This document shows positions 5,757 to 7,074 of a stretch of DNA of 7,074 nucleotides, in pieces (position 1 is the stretch's first letter; each line of letters opens with the position of its first letter). Origin of the DNA: an uncultured Eubacteriales bacterium (lineage in GTDB: Bacteria > Bacillota > Clostridia > Oscillospirales > CAG-272); contig CASEEB010000093.1 of assembly GCA_949286815.1 (NCBI GenBank), positions 1 to 7,074 of the forward strand. Direction: 5' to 3'. Made by a program: the position numbers and the translations under genes. The notes under the pieces were generated by a model. It was not told where the DNA came from, made no database searches, and was given only the letters and a program-made list of their open reading frames with translations.

Positions 5757-6674
5757 ATGAAAGGATCGATCGGTAAAAACGAGCTTATTTTCCTTTTGGC
5801 GGTTTTAATGTGTATAGCGTTTGCTCTATCCTCATGTGCTGACCCTTACGGTAAAACCGGGGACAACGAAAAAGGTCAGGTCGGTAATGACCCGAAAGCG
5901 CCTGACGACGAAACCAAACCTCCCATGCCCACCGACGGCGTTATCGGATATTGGGTGACTCCTCAGGGAAATAACGCAATTTACTTTGAAAAAGACGGCA
6001 CCTGCATTATGTATGAGACATTCTCCGCCGATCTGTATGAGGAATACTGGGTTTATCAATGGCGTTATTTGAGTGAGGATACTATACGCTTTGAAGCGGA
6101 AGTCGACGGCGAACTGCTTTTTGAAGATGAGAAATTTGAAATAGTTGGCAATGTTCTTCATATGTACGATGATACAACATTTGTATATTACAAAGAGAGC
6201 AAACCCGAAATCTGCTATTACGACACTTTTTTACATAACACGGATTCAATCAGATATTACTGGTATTGCGACAGTGAGGACGCGGATATATATGTACACA
6301 TTTCCGGCGCGGATATATGCTTCTTTCCCATGTACGGAAATCAATTTTCCTATGTTGCCGATGAATATGTGTTAAAGCTTGACAGCGCGGACTCTGATTA
6401 TGCGAGATTTACTCTGTCTAACGGTCAGGAATTTATTCTGACGGTTGAGAATGACAGGCTGATTATAAAGAATGACAGCGAAATGTACGGGTTTACGGAA
6501 ATAAGCGACGTCGAGTTTGAGAAAATTCGGGAAATGTATCTTAACAAAGACAAAATCCCATTGTCCACCGAAACCGATGAGATGGGCAGTATTATCGATG
6601 AAAACGGGAATATAATTACCGAAGATACAGATTGGAGCTATGAGGAGTACACGGAGCCGGCGACAGACTATTGA
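5757..6674 (+). CDS. Predicted secreted lipoprotein with lipocalin-like beta-rich domain
   Basis: A further upstream in-frame ATG exists, but AAAGGAG (5742-5748) lies eight bases before the ATG at 5757, giving 305 residues. A lipoprotein signal is clear: basic N-terminus, hydrophobic core (LIFLLAVLMCIAFAL) and lipobox LSSC with Cys27, so the mature protein should be lipid-anchored on the outer face of the membrane. Residues about 28-58 are a Gly/Lys/Asp/Pro linker. From about 60 to 145 an IGYW start, then IYFEKDGTCIMY and a WVYQWRY strand, resembles the small lipocalin-like beta-barrel domains of clostridial lipoproteins. A second beta-rich stretch covers about 155-265. The last 40 residues are acidic. 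Ligand and role cannot be read. It has its own promoter and terminator, so it is a single-gene unit, and a link to murC is not shown. Confidence 0.85.
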   Translation: MKGSIGKNELIFLLAVLMCIAFALSSCADPYGKTGDNEKGQVGNDPKAPDDETKPPMPTDGVIGYWVTPQGNNAIYFEKDGTCIMYETFSADLYEEYWVYQWRYLSEDTIRFEAEVDGELLFEDEKFEIVGNVLHMYDDTTFVYYKESKPEICYYDTFLHNTDSIRYYWYCDSEDADIYVHISGADICFFPMYGNQFSYVADEYVLKLDSADSDYARFTLSNGQEFILTVENDRLIIKNDSEMYGFTEISDVEFEKIREMYLNKDKIPLSTETDEMGSIIDENGNIITEDTDWSYEEYTEPATDY

Positions 6675-6706
6675 TTTTAGAAGCTGTATTTGTAATTGAT
6701 ATTGAA

Positions 6707-6748
6707 ATCTCCCCGACGTTTTTTATAACGTGCGGGGAGATCGTTTTA
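6707..6748 (+). terminator. Intrinsic terminator of the lipoprotein gene
   Basis: A 14-bp stem with one bulged G (ATCTCCCCGACGTT at 6707-6720 with 6727-6741) and a six-base loop, followed by CGTTTT on the + strand, about 30 bases after the stop codon. Confidence 0.88.
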
Positions 6749-6785
6749 TATAACCGAATTAAGATGTCTTGGGTGCCGCCTGATT

Positions 6786-6816
6786 TTTTCGGTGAGGAGA
6801 AGTCTCCCGCCGAAAA
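6786..6816. other. Imperfect hairpin downstream of the microcompartment gene
   Basis: TTTTCGG (6786-6792) pairs with CCGAAAA (6810-6816) and GGAGA (6796-6800) pairs with TCTCC (6803-6807). It lies about 80 bases past the stop of the minus-strand shell gene but has no U-tract on either strand, so it may be a transcript-end structure rather than a classical terminator. I see no gene in 6749-6896. Confidence 0.4.
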
Positions 6817-6896
6817 TGTTGAATGACGGAGCTTTGCCCGTATTGAAAAGCGCAACCAAAGACAGAGATTATTTGGTATTTGTCGGGTAAACTCAT

Positions 6897-7074
6897 TTAA
6901 AGGTAGGGAAGAGACGGACCCGACGGGCGGTCACCCATTGATATGAGCAAATCAAGTCCGATTTCACGGCTGCGAAGTACCGCCGTCTTTACCGCTTCCG
7001 CGTCTCCGCAGAAAGCGATTATAACTTCGTTTGAGTGGCTGGTACCGCGGGAGGGCGTCATATATTTTGTGACC
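6897..7074 (-). CDS. PduB-like bacterial microcompartment shell protein, C-terminal fragment
   Basis: The frame is open to the right edge and ends at TAA (6899-6897), showing the last 58 residues. The segment from TPSRGTSHSNEVII, through CGDAEAVKTAVLRSREIG, to a final SLPYL matches the C-terminus of PduB-type tandem-BMC trimers. The Salmonella PduB end reads GTSFSNEAIL, then SGDSGAVRQAV, AREIG and PSYI. These proteins form trimeric facets of the shell of enzyme-filled compartments (propanediol, ethanolamine, choline or other glycyl-radical types) and carry a central, sometimes gated pore. Which enzyme the compartment holds cannot be told from this fragment, because related shell proteins occur in several locus types. 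It is the last gene of a minus-strand transcript coming in from outside the window. Confidence 0.88.
   Translation of the reverse strand, partial: VTKYMTPSRGTSHSNEVIIAFCGDAEAVKTAVLRSREIGLDLLISMGDRPSGPSLPYL

Noticed and set aside
6616..6855. 79-codon minus-strand frame after the lipoprotein gene
   Set aside because: It runs through the terminator hairpin and into the lipoprotein coding end, with no coding character.
1..7074. CRISPR array, tRNA or rRNA genes, transposons, phage genes
   Set aside because: No regularly spaced repeats, cloverleaf-like sequences, transposase or phage proteins were seen on either strand.

Overview
The window looks like a chromosomal segment from an endospore-forming, low- to mid-GC Firmicute of the class Clostridia. 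The evidence is a SipL-like spore morphogenesis protein (SPOCS plus LysM), SpoVG, a Clostridia-type MurC, strong purine-rich Shine-Dalgarno sites and U-tract terminators. No tRNA, rRNA, CRISPR array, transposase or phage gene was found. 

Layout. Bases 1-1185 (+) hold the 3' part of a SipL-like gene, cut by the left edge and closed by a strong terminator (1212-1249). Converging on it is a tight three-gene minus-strand cassette (2711 to 1294) encoding 76, about 170 and 195 residue proteins that I do not recognise. It has a possible sporulation-type promoter upstream. The 315-base gap 2712-3026 holds divergent promoter candidates and a structured, locally GC-rich leader. Next come a YfcE/MJ0936-type metallophosphoesterase (3027-3539, +) and a convergent spoVG (3908-3591, -) with its own terminator. 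murC (about 4158-5582, +) is divergent from spoVG, and the intergenic region between them carries inverted repeats. A well-defined sigma-A promoter then drives a predicted lipoprotein (5757-6674, +), which ends in a strong terminator. At the right edge, 7074-6897 (-) is the C-terminal 58 residues of a PduB-like bacterial microcompartment shell protein, so a microcompartment locus probably starts just beyond the window. 

How the genes relate. SipL (coat-to-forespore attachment through SpoIVA), SpoVG (nucleic-acid-binding regulator tied to sporulation and envelope) and MurC (peptidoglycan precursor synthesis) suggest an envelope/sporulation neighbourhood. The cassette beside sipL is the best candidate here for an undescribed system: a small helical protein, a low-complexity Gln/Asn/Ser-rich protein with a conserved-looking C-terminal helix, and a proline/acid-rich protein with a CxxC pair and two short C-terminal hydrophobic segments. 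A spore-envelope role for it is inferred only from location and a weak promoter match. The microcompartment gene is likely a separate metabolic module.
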